Origin: Anoplolepis gracilipes
Taxonomy: Eukaryota > Arthropoda > Insecta > Hymenoptera > Formicidae
Direction of reading: 5' to 3'
Length of the DNA: 64,000 bases
NCBI RefSeq assembly: GCF_047496725.1
Contig: NC_132971.1
Coordinates: 2,553,501-2,617,500 of the forward strand
Shown here: piece by piece, positions 24,781 to 36,262 of the stretch
How the letters are laid out: the number at the start of each line of letters is the position of its first letter
How positions within the stretch are numbered: position 1 is the first letter of the stretch
The notes under the pieces: model-generated
Seen by the model: only the letters and a program-made list of their open reading frames with translations
The model's database searches: none
What the model was told of the DNA's origin: nothing
Made by a program: the position numbers and the translations under genes

Positions 24781-25103
24781 TTTAATGTCAATCTTTCGTC
24801 TCACGACGAAGAAAGATAGAGATAGACATAGCTCGTGGCATCATCATCATCACCGCGATCTCGTGCGATTTTCTCCTGCGCGTATCGAGCAACGGTTCGC
24901 TTATACATCGCGTTCGCGCGCCGCCGATGATAAAGAGAAATGCTGCCTAGAAAGCAGGTCTTGGCTGAATCTAGGCCACCCTGATGATGGCGCGTGCACA
25001 TTCTCCACAATTTTACTGTTCCTTCTCTCAGCCTTGCCTTGTGTTCGTTTCCCGCCGTTCGATAGAACAACACTATTTCTATCTCCCCTTCTCTCTCTTT
25101 CTT

Positions 25104-25140
<37 letters not shown>

Positions 25141-26092
25141 CGCGCGTTCTTCTAGCTTTAGCTTCCCTTCCCTCCCGTGTTCCTCTCACCCTCTCCCTCT
25201 TTCTATCTCTCTGCCTTTCTCCTCGGCCTCTCTCCTCGTACGTCTCTTCTCCTCTTCCATCGATCGCCTCCTTCTCTCTTCCTGCCCCTTTTTTTCCCCA
25301 CCCGGCATGATTCAAGGATCGAGTTCCGGAGGACGACCAGATGCGAATCGGCGAAAAAAAGAGAGGGAACGCGAGGATCGCGGTACCGTAATGCCCCGCG
25401 CGACGGGATTTACAAATTGCAAAAGCGAGAACGAGTCTCTCGGCTGCGCGCTGTCTCAATAGTACGCTCGTTCGTAACTTCGTTTGTGAAATGTCGCGAT
25501 GACGACGGGTGGGCGCGTTTATAGGATGATGTTTAACTTTGCGACGCAATATAAGAATCTCTCATACTGTCGAATTGATAGGAAAGATTTTCCGTTGGCA
25601 AACGAGACGAATAATCATTTCCTCTCCGTTTGGACACAGAAGCAATTCTTTTGCATATTTCTCATATGCACACTGGAAGGATTGAGAATTTCTCTAAATA
25701 TAAAAATGTTCTCTCTCTTTCTCACTCACTCTCTCTTTCTTATGCTTTCTCTCATTTACAGAGGCTAAAAGAATAAAATAAACATAATTGTAATTTTTTA
25801 TACGATGACCAAAAAAAAAACAAAAAAAAAACATACAAAGAATTTTAATATTCTTTTTATTTTTAATTTTTTCAGTCTTTTTTTTTCACTCTTTGGACAT
25901 CTTTCTATGAAAATCTGCGTGGATGTTTATTTCACCACTATGTCATTTAAATATATCATCAACATTCGCATATGCGAGCATCTTGAATTACAGATGTTAT
26001 TATATTTCAATGTTTGATGTGTACATTCTTTTTGCGTCTCTTCGTCCGAAATATAGTAAGAAGCCGTGTGTTCGAGGGGAAAGGGGGAGGAG

Positions 26093-26132
26093 GCTCCATG
26101 GCTCCATGGCTCCATGGCTCGATGGCTCCATC
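26093..26132. repeat. 8-bp tandem repeat GCTCCATG x5
   Basis: Five contiguous octamers; units four and five differ by one base each (GCTCGATG, GCTCCATC). Junctions create CCATGG palindromes. Confidence 0.92.
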
Positions 26133-26770
26133 GTCGCGAGTGAGGCGAGCGTTTTCTCGAGAGCGGCACGGAGCGAGATCGCGCGTGTGTATGACTGACA
26201 GTGGGGACGATTGAGAGCGACCTAGAAAGGTTTCAAAAGACATTTTCCCGTTCACCCACGTACAAAGCCGCCCTCTCGCCGCGGGAGCGTAGAGCCGCGC
26301 GACATGAAACCTCGTACGACGATTGAGACAAGGCGTACATACATATAACGTATACGCATACGTGTACAATCACTGATATCGAGATGGACGAAGGCGATGG
26401 AACGAGAAGCAGAAGGAGAACGGCGTAGAGGACGTGGAGAAGGATAGGACAAGAGGTCGACGGAGACGAGAGGGACGACAGAAAGAAAAGAGAACGCGGG
26501 TGTACGATGTTGTATGGGTGTTTGTGTGTCTGTGTGTGTGTATATTTGTATGATTGTGGGTGAGTGTCGGTGTGAGCGCGCGCAGGAACAACGGAAAGTA
26601 CGCATGGAACGTAATACGGAGAAAACGCTGGAAAGAGGCCCCTCTGCCTGCCTTTCCAATCGAATCCGCCGCCCCTCTCGCCTTTGTCATTTTCTCTTTG
26701 TCCCCGTTTCGGGTCTTCGTGTTCTCTCCCGGCTAAACCGTCGCTGCTGCCGCCTCTCTCTTTCGCACGG

Positions 26771-26792
26771 TCTCTCTTCTCTTCTCTTCTCT

Positions 26793-26831
<39 letters not shown>

Positions 26832-27031
26832 TTTCTTTCTCCCACTGCCCGGCTTCCTGTTCGTCCTTCCCCTTCGTCTGACCTGCGCCTGACTCATCCA
26901 GAAGAACGAGAGAACTTTGCCATTCTCTTCGCCTGTCTCCCTCTCTGTATCTCTGTCTCTTCTCTCTTCCCTTTCCTCTCTCCTCCTCCTCCTCCTCCTC
27001 CTCTTCCTCCTCTTCCTCCTCTTCCTCCTCC
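26771..27031. repeat. polypyrimidine microsatellite cluster (CTTCT)n, (CT)n, (TCC)n
   Basis: CTTCT units at about 26,776-26,795, CT to 26,824, and TCC/TTCC units at 26,981-27,031 within a wider C/T-rich tract. Confidence 0.9.
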
Positions 27032-27620
27032 TTTCTTCCCGTCGTTGCACCCGGTATATCTCAAACGAATGAAAGAGGGAAGCACAAAAAGAGCCGTGCT
27101 AGAAGGAGAACGACAGAGGGAGGGCGGGAGAAGGATATGAAATCCTTCTCTTTCTTCGCTCTGTCTCGCGTACCATTTTCTCTCTTTTCCTCCCTCCCTC
27201 TGTCTGTCTCTTCACCCTCTAACTTCTCCTGGTACTATCCACAGCTACCCTAACTACCCTAACCTTTCTTCTTCCCTTGCTGCGTTTCGATCTGCCTTTG
27301 CGCACACTTCTTCCTCTTCCTCCTTTTACCTTTCCTCTCCTTCTCTCATCCCTTCCTCGGATCCCTTTCCCCCTCCCCCCTACTCAACTTTGCTGTACTC
27401 CTACTCCATCTCCGTCTGTACTCCTTCGTTTCTCGCCTCTCACCTTCGCTCCCTCCTTCCCCCCCCCCCCTTCCCTCTTTCTGCTTCCCTTCTCTTACCC
27501 CTTATATTGCAGTCATCCCTCGCTCTTTCACTCACCGACAACGCTCTTGTCTTTTGCTCTCACCTCTTTTTCTCATTTCTCCATCATTCCGTATATCCTG
27601 TTTCTGTTTTAAGAAGAACG

Positions 27621-29590
27621 TAGGTTCGAAAACACCCGAAGAACGGGAGGAAGGAAAGAGAGAGACAAACGAAAGAGAAAAGAGAAGGGCAACACATCGG
27701 TCGATTTCTCCATCCTCAGTACTTGCTTAGGTAAAAAGCTCCCTGGATCGTTTAGAACGCTGTTTTTCAAGCTTTTTCGAGAGAAAAACGGACACGAATA
27801 GCAAAAAGGGATAAGTGAAGGACGGTGAAGGACTTTAAATAAATCAAATATACAAGGTACCTTTAGTTCTCGCGCGGTGCTTCTCGTCCTACTTAATTAA
27901 ATTACATTCGGACTTCTATTATATATTTTTATTTGAAATATATCACTAATGATACTTTTCTAAATAAATTTCTTATATGTGGAAGTTTTACTTTTTTCTC
28001 TCTAAAAATAAAATGTAAGTTTTTTAGAGACGATATTAGAAAAACTATATAAATTATTTCTCTATCTTATACTAGGCTATCTCGATTTGATTAATGTAAA
28101 TAAATAAAAACGAAATTTTTCCGCGAACTCTTGACCATTATTAATAGAAAATCTAATCTAGCACAAGCCACTTTTTCGGTTTGCACAAACAACACTTTTT
28201 TCGGGTAACACGCTCTATTTTATTATTTATTTATTACCTATTTATGTCAAACTATACTTATCTAGGAAAAACAAAACAAGGGATGAAATTCTGTAGTGCT
28301 TTTGTTATTAGTACTTTAATCATTAGTATGTGACGTATTTTTCAAAGGGGTTATTAGATTAACTAGTAAGTATGACTAGAATTGGTGCGATCACGTTTGT
28401 GCGAATTTTTTGCACGCGATTGAAAGGAAGAAACGCGCGGACACAAGACGTCAGTAAAGTATCGCCGGTAAAAGGAGAAAGGAGTTTCCTACATCGTGGC
28501 GTAAAAAGGAGCGGTACCGATTGACCGTTTTATACATATAATTGCCGAGATGTGGCAGCGTTATGAACTATCGCGCGTTAAACCATCTCGAGATGATTTC
28601 TTTTCATCATATAAAATTGAGAGAAAGGCATTCACATTTAATTAATTGATTTACACGCTAGCGTAAATATATTCTTTAGTAGATTTTAAGCAGCACAATT
28701 ATAGACTCACGATCTCAAGAAAATATTAAATATTAATATTATATATTTTTTTCTGACATATGGCTGCAAAAACTTTTAAATAATTCCTTCTTTTAGTTTT
28801 TTTCTACATTTATTTAGGTTTACTTACAATTAACTTATTGTTAGCCTCAAATCTCATAATTTTATAATAATTCAAATAATAATAAAAAGTTGCACGTTAT
28901 ATATACATATGCATATACGAAATTCATTATCATTTTCTAGGTCGATTGCTTTCGATTACTGGGTCGTAAAACTATCAGTATAATTTTATCGGGGCAAAAT
29001 ATATAACTCTGTAGCCTACGATACTTTCCGCTAGATTTTATAAACGAGCATTGCGTATCGTATGCTATTCTTAAGATCGCGATGAAAATGTCAATGTAGC
29101 ATCTATTGGAGCTTCACCGATTCATTCTTCTTTCTTAATACGCTAATAAACGTGAGATAAAGGAAAGAGGAACTGAAAAGAGTACTCAATGAAGTGCACA
29201 TTTGCCACAACCGCCTTCGCATTGACGCTTTTAACTTGGTGTGTATAAGAAAATGTTAAAAATATAACATTGCTATCAAATGTATAAAAAGTGTATTTTT
29301 TTTTTAGAAATGTACATTATTCATTTCCATTGTTGAGCTACAATGTCTCACAGTTGTCGATTCATCTAGTTTTCTCGTAAAGTTTTTTTATCAACATTTT
29401 TTTAATAAACTTATAATGTTGTTATTTCATATACTGAATATATAAACGTGCCCTCTGTGATAGAAAATTCTCTCTTGTAATACCAGGGTTAAGTATGGTA
29501 CATGCACAAAACACGTCGTTCAACACAGACAAAAATGCGTGTGTGTTGTCCTCTTTCAGTCGGCTCGTCGTTAATCGCTCCCAGAAATTG
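27621..29590. other. AT-rich intergenic DNA
   Basis: A purine-rich start, then AT-rich sequence with a small CpG-richer patch at about 28.38-28.60 kb. No gene recognised. Confidence 0.5.
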
Positions 29591-29723
29591 CTCGCGCGGT
29601 CCACTCTCCGCCTGAGTCACCCGTTTTCCATCCTCTTCTTTTCCCTGTGACAGCCAAGCCTCGCTCTTCCTCTTTCGTTTCTATCTTCTTTTTTTTCCCT
29701 CTGTCTCTCTTTCTCTTTCTCTC

Positions 29724-29799
<76 letters not shown>

Positions 29800-30700
29800 C
29801 CTCATCGTTTATTACGTTCTCTGCGTCCCTTCCTCGAAAAAGTAGTTTTAACTCCTATCTTTCCTTCGCCCTTTTTTTCTCCTTTTCTCTTTCTCTTTCT
29901 CTCCCAATACTCTTTCGTTGCTTCTTTTCTTCCTTCGCATTCTCGCTCACGCGCCGCCCTTATCTCCAGAATTCCTCATTGTCTGAAAGGGCCATCTGTC
30001 CCCCCGACTCTGTTTCGGTCACCGCTTTCATCCCTTCGCTCCTTCCCGCTCGAACATCGCGCGTACAAAAGAGCGGACTCTTTTCTCCGCTATCCCCCGT
30101 TCGCTACCCTCTCTCCACCCTTTCTCCGCCTGCTTTCTTTGTTCCTTCCGTCCGGCTGCTACTTCGGGATCGACCTGCCAACGCCATCGCCATCGTCATC
30201 ATCTCGCTGTTCCTTTCTCTATTCTCGAAAAGTTTCCTTCGGCTCTCCTCTTTCGGAGAGGGATCATAAAGACGCGCCGGTAATTCCCAAAGGCGAAATA
30301 GAGCATTCGATTTCTCTGCGCCGCGGAGAAGGATGCGATGAAAATGTTGGACACCGTAAATTGCAGTGCTCGGAGAAGAAGCGGGAAACGAAATATATAG
30401 GCAATGAGGATGAGAGGGAGAGCAGACCCTTCTTCCCGCGCGACTGCAGCTTCCACAGTTGTTCGACCAACTCGAGAAAAAAAATGTCGACCCGAGCCGA
30501 GATATCGCTCGCAAGCGGTCCACGTGCGACCTTGAGCGAGAACGCGCACCCTCCGCACTTCGAGGGGTCGCAATCCCCCGCTCATGATCACGTGGTGCTT
30601 GAGGGTGGTTTCCACAGCCCTCGTTTATCCCGCTCTACCGGCCGGACGAAAAGAGCATGGAATTCACCGACGAAGACGAGAAAATGAAGGTCGGGCATTA
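29591..30700. other. GC-rich block with a very long CT run
   Basis: Contains a (CT)n run of about 68 nt and C/T-rich sequence to 30.25 kb, then mixed GC-rich DNA to 30.7 kb. A plus-strand frame is open from 29,647 to 30,687 (346 codons), but its first third is S/L/F repeats from CT and the rest matches no family I know. A transcribed non-coding or leader exon is possible. Confidence 0.45.
29726..29793. repeat. (CT)n microsatellite, about 68 nt
   Basis: Pure CT dinucleotide run, equal to a dense array of GAGAG sites on the minus strand. Confidence 0.95.
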
Positions 30701-33700
30701 TCGAGATTCGTCGAGCGGCAGGAACAAGTAAATGTAACGAATCCGTATGAATGATAAATTTATGGGATATGGAACTATGAATTAATAATTTGCTTTTTTT
30801 TTTCTTTTTTATTACATATGTGTTTACTTTTAAATTAGGCAAAAATCAAGATTATTATAGAACTACTGAAAATTGACTGTCTTACATAAATAGTTTTATC
30901 CAAGCAATGTGCTAAAAAATAGTAAAAATAATCAGAAACAGATTTTTCTCCGTGCTATATCGCACGATGGTGACGTAAAGATTCATATGAAGGACGTATT
31001 GACATAAAGAATTCTTCATTCTCTCTCTCTCTCTCTCTCTTTCTTCACTTTACTCATACTGTTCGTCCGCGTCGTTTGATTGACCACATTTGACTTGCAA
31101 GTGACGGTATTCAGGACGAGGTCTCGTTCGCAAAAACAACTACAATTTTGATCTGCAACTGTTGGCGACAAGAAAAAATAACCGATTAATTGAAGCGAGA
31201 TCACATCGTTGTACGATAATTTTTTGCGTGGTAATTTCACCCATTAATTTAAATGCCTAATATATCAGAAACGGGGATAACTGAAATTAAATATTAAATA
31301 ATTTTTTATATCAACGCGTTTTATAAAATTCATAGTGCAAATGTGTTTATAAAGAAATCCTAATTATAATATTAAATGTAAGAGATTTAGTAGCGCGCAA
31401 GAAAAGGAGTGTCGGCATTTAAAAAAAATATCTTTTACAGATGTATCGAATAAATGTGAATAAATACGCGGGACAACTAAAGATAAGATAAAGTTATAAA
31501 ATATAGAGTTTCGTGCTGTTCCTGATCACGAATGAATTAAAAAATCATCGAATAATTTTTGTCCGGTATCGGTATTCCCAAATGAATTGCGCAGTGTATC
31601 GCGACGTATGGCAAACACCTAGTTTCCTTTCTCTTTTCTTGCTTCTCTTCACGTGTCACGAATCTCCCTCGCTGTTCTCCTCGCCCGGTGAAATTGACGG
31701 TTCCGGGTGCGTCTGTTCCCTCCATCTCGCGAGGATCGTCCCCATCGCAACGTTCCATTCGCCTCTCCTTTCTTTCCCTTCGAAAATACAGACGCGCGCA
31801 GAAACGAGAGAATTAAGGAAATACGGAATCGTAGAATGTTCGGAAAAATCTTTGAAGTAATAATAAGACAGTATTATCTTCATTTTCCTTAAGAACTTTT
31901 TTATTTCTTTGAATTTTTAAGTAATTGCAAAAATTTACAACTCTTAAATTTTCAACGTTATATCAGTAATTTATCGTCAAATAAAAATTCTAAAAATATA
32001 AAAACCACTTTTTTAGATTGAGCGCAGAATAATTTTCTCGTCGTCTCAAGATTAACTGAACAGAAATTTCCATCATTTTCAGTGTTAACTATAGTTGAGT
32101 TTCGATTTAGATTTTGATGAAGGACGGATTACATCGAGGAGAATATACTGTTTCTCACTGTCATTATAGATTTTCTGGAACATTCTGTATACGTAACGCG
32201 AACTCCTTGAACCAGCAAGGGCGAAGGGGAACAGGTGAGCGGCCGAGAGAGCAGGCTCTCTCGAAAAGGTGAACGGAGAGAAACGAAGAAACGAAGGGCA
32301 TTCGGAATGCGGTACTGTTATGCCTTACGGTATACAGACAGGACGGAAATTAGGACCAAGCGACATGGGGCCCGCTGGCCATCGTTCGTTATGCTCATCA
32401 TAGAGCAGAGTGACTTCTTCCTTCCTCGTTCTTTGTTTCGTTCTAATATCTTGCGTAGCCGACGCAAAAAAAAAAATGCAATAAAAATGAAATGCCTAAC
32501 CATTTTCTTTTTGCACAAATAGATACGCCTAAGTAGCATAAAGAACCACAAAATTTTCGTTTATTTTTAAAATTTTTCGTTTACTTTCGTACCTTTCAAA
32601 TGGGTGTTTAAATGACTTGTATTGCTGGCAGTAGTCAACTCTAGACGAATAGACTATTATTAATAATATTGTGTAATAAGAGTACGCGATAATATAAATT
32701 GCGAATTATGAATTTAGCATTGTGCCGAAATCGAGAATTTAAAGCTGTAGGTTAAGAGTTAAAAGTCAGAAATCGGAGCTGAGACTTGAGAGATCTGAAT
32801 TAGGAAGGAGGATTAAGAAGGATTAAGAATTAAGAGAATCGAGAATATTAAAGACCTAGATGGTAAGGCAAAAAGTTAAAAGTTGAAAATCAAAAATCGG
32901 AAATTGAGAGCCAACAATTCGAGACGTTCGAAGTAAAGTAGTTAGGAATTTAAATTAATATAGATTTGCATATCAAATTATATGTATAAAGTTGCCAATA
33001 ATTATATTATTACTTTTATCAAGTTTCTATTACCGGACGTTGTCCCTAGTAATTTGAGAGATAAAATATTAACAAAAAAACAAGTTGTTCTGTGAAAGAG
33101 GAACAGGCGCACATAATTGCAACCATGGGGGAGGGAGGAGGGAGACGTGGGAAAATCATTGATGCAAACTCGACACATGTATGGGAACACTTTTTACACG
33201 AACCGAAAGACATATCGCGCTGCCATAACCGATTCCTGCCATTCCTGCCCTCGATGTGAGTTTCTTTCGGAGAGAAGCGCGTCTTCTCAGAAAAGTCTCA
33301 ACTTGAAACCTGATGCTTCTGTTTGAAATCATTCGAATGTTTACAAGGAAGTGAATTTAGATAAAATGCACTTTAGTAAAGAAACTTACCCACTGTTAAA
33401 TACGTTTAATATTTTCGAGGAAAAATTTCTTCTCAAATATTCTAATATAATAATAGGAAAAAATTTCTAATTGAAATTATATTCGCAATTTTGAGTAATA
33501 ATCTTTAATAAGATTAAAATGTTTAAATATTTTGTTATTTAAAAAAAATAACATTCCGTAAAATTTTGCAAATTAGACAATAATTCCTAAATAAATTCTT
33601 TTTGTACAAATGTGTTTACGAAGGAACAACTTTAGATTCACCAGCAATTTCAATTTTCGTGCAAATCGGATTATTGTAATACTCTAGGTCAGATAATAGT

Positions 33701-35050
33701 CAGTCGAGAAGACCATTTACTCGAATGAGTTTCGATCTTGTGCCAAATTTTAACTCAGGTCTTCAAGAAAGGTACAACTCGACTTCTCCTTTTACCGAGA
33801 TCCGCAATGCAGATATTTTTTTCGGGTCCGCGACATCAGTATGAGTTTGCGTCGAGCGTTGCACCGCGGAAACCATCAGAAACTCGAAGATAGTATTGAA
33901 ATCCCTCTTTAGATCATCTTGCTGTGAACAGAAATTGAAGCCCGTTTCTTATCTTTCTCTTTCTCCCTACTTCCCCTTATATTTCACTGAATTATATTTT
34001 ATTAATGCAACTTTGTCTCTTTCTCATCGTCTTTATCGTTCGTCCCTTTTTCTCTGTTCTTCCCCCTTTTGATAAAAATAGACCCTGCATTCCCCGCTCT
34101 CCATGACGAGGAAATCGATCGAAAAGCAAGCACTAGAAAATAATTTCGCTCGTGTGAGTCTATAAATTCTTGCCTGCCATTTTATCGATCGGAAGTTTTA
34201 TCAACTTTTCCGGAAAATACGCTACCATAGTTTTTTTTTTCACAATTCCTAACATTGTCTGTGGATTGATTTTGCTTGTTTTTCGAATTTTTTTTTACTT
34301 GTACCACATTAATTTTTGTCATTTTATTTATTTATTTGTATTTCTATATTTGAAGGTGAAAATCTTTGATAGTTTGTATCGAAAATTTCGTATTGATATG
34401 GATATTTTAATTTCTTCTGTAGTAAAGGTAATAAGCCAGACTTTAGTCTGTAAGAAAGCCGTCACAATAATTTATACCACGAGATACGAAATCGTTGCAT
34501 AATGAGAAATTTGATTTGATCTCGTATATTTAAAAGAAAGAAACAATACTCTGCGTTCTCTCAGTTGGAAATATTTAATAGGAAACCGTAAAAATATAAA
34601 AGAAGCGACAAAGATTGATAACACACACATATGTATTACGGTATATAAACGGTATACTTTTCGCAATGTCAATTTTGACGATACATTTTACGCCGTCGAG
34701 CTCTCACAGAAAGACACGCCACGATGAATGCCACATATGCAACGTTTCTAATCTCAAATATATCTTTCCTTGTTCTTAAAAGCAAAATACTTCGTGAAAA
34801 AAGTTGATTTGACCGCGCAGACGCAAAGCATGTTTTTTCCTTGTCTTTTTTTTTTTTTTTTTTTTTTTTATTAAAAATGCTACTAAATTATTTTTAATAT
34901 AACGATATACACGACTCTACCTGCGTTTGCCTAGACTCTAGGGAGATGATACTATTCGAAAGTACGGTATTCTCAGGCGAGAATCTGTCCTCACGACCGT
35001 ATCAAATTGACATTTATACATCGTCGAGAAATTCCGGGTTATCATAACGG
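30701..35050. other. AT-rich intergenic DNA with purine-rich degenerate repeats
   Basis: AT-rich overall. A CT run lies at 31,019-31,041 and CpG-richer patches at 31.6-31.82 and 32.2-32.42 kb. A plus-strand donor-like CAG|GTGAGCGG is at 32,234. A degenerate purine-rich repeat spans 32,755-32,930 and a poly-T run lies at 34,849-34,869. No coding exon recognised. Confidence 0.5.
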
Positions 35051-35099
35051 CAAAGTCCGAGGAACGATATAATATTTTATGCAAAATCCGCCGGTCGTC

Positions 35100-36262
35100 A
35101 TGCAGATTTTATTAGTCCCCTTTATCATCTGCATCTCGACGAAACTAGGAAAGAAGCCAACAAGAGGTGAAGGGCGGCGGGGAGAAGAGGGGAGGGAAGC
35201 TGCAAAAGAAGAGAACGGAGGAAACTCTCGTGGAAGATTCCAGTCCTCCGCCTGCAAACGCGAAATGGTACTGGAATGAGAAAGCGGGGGGAAAAGGGGG
35301 GTATGGGGCAGGAGAAGCGAGGAGCGAGGAGCGGTCGTTTCCGCTTGCGTTTTCCCGGAGAAAGAGCTGGTTGGTCGTCGTCTCGAAGTGGTCGCGAAAG
35401 GGAAAAGTCCGGGAAGAAGCGAGGAGGCGACGCGTCGATAACGTTGGAAAAACGTAAAAGGCGCTGCACGGAGAAAGAACCGGCGGTGCAAGGCGAGACA
35501 AGGAGAAGGAGGAGAGGGAAAAGGCGGTTAGGTCGGTTGGGGAGGAAGCGGAACCAAAAGATAGATAGATAGATGGATATAGAGGGGGAGAGAAAAAGCT
35601 AACGGAGAAAAGAGAGAGATAGAGGGAGGGATAGAGGCAAGGACAGAGATATAGGGAAGAACGAGGGAAAAGGGGAGATTGTTTTGCCCTGTCGTCGGGG
35701 TGGGATGAAAGAGAAAGAGAAAGAACGAAAGATAGCGTATAGCCGTGGAAGCGAAGGGGCCACGAGAAAATAACGTCTTAGACGCAGGGGGAAAGAGGGA
35801 ACGAGTAAATGGAACCAGCGCGCGCGGTGAAAGAGGGAAAGGGGATGGCGAGAGGGGGCGAGCAGAGGGTCGAGAAAGAAGCGATGAAACGACCGAGAGA
35901 CAAGAAAAAGGAGGGCGAAGGACGGCGAGGGAGACGGAATGACGGTCGTGAAATGGTTGAGAAGGGCGAAGAAACGAAGAGAGGGAGAGAAATAGAGAGG
36001 GTAGGAATTGAGAAGAGGACAGAGCACAAGGAGAAAGATGAGGGCGGAAGAGGAGGGAAGGGGGAGTAAAACACGAAGAGCGAGCTCGTCTACTCCGCGA
36101 ATGGCAGAGGGATAGACGGGGAAAAAGAAAGAGAACGTGGCCTGGCAGGGAGGCGAGGTGAAATTGGACACAAAAAGCTCGAAGAAAAATTGAGATGAAT
36201 CGCGGGAGGGAAGATGGAAGGGCGGTTCCCCCTCCCCCTTCCCCCCTCCCCCACCCCGCCGC
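35100..36262. other. 1.1-kb polypurine block on the plus strand
   Basis: From about 35.15 kb to 36.23 kb the plus strand is strongly G/A biased with very few pyrimidine runs, then flips abruptly to C/T at 36,231-36,262. Other large biased blocks in the window carry the purines on the opposite strand. Long minus-strand frames here are S/L/F/P-rich and compositional. Confidence 0.7.

Larger units (their letters stand above)
24781..27620. other. GC-rich, pyrimidine-biased intergenic block
   Basis: Long stretches with C/T on the plus strand: 25.02-25.31 kb (including a CT run at 25,109-25,136) and 26.75-27.6 kb (CTTCT, CT and TCC runs, and a C12 run near 27,465). CpG-rich sequence lies between. 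An AT-rich gap spans about 25.5-26.05 kb. The many long open frames follow from stop-codon scarcity in CT/GA repeats. Possible promoter or enhancer DNA; not resolved. Confidence 0.5.

Noticed and set aside
27243..27266. CTACCCTAACTACCCTAACC, telomere-like
   Set aside because: The insect telomere unit is CCTAA; this is two 9-bp units with a different spacer in a pyrimidine-rich block, too short to call interstitial telomere.
29647..30687. Open frame of 346 codons on plus
   Set aside because: First third is a CT microsatellite translated as LSLSLS; the rest matches no known domain and has no supporting splice structure.
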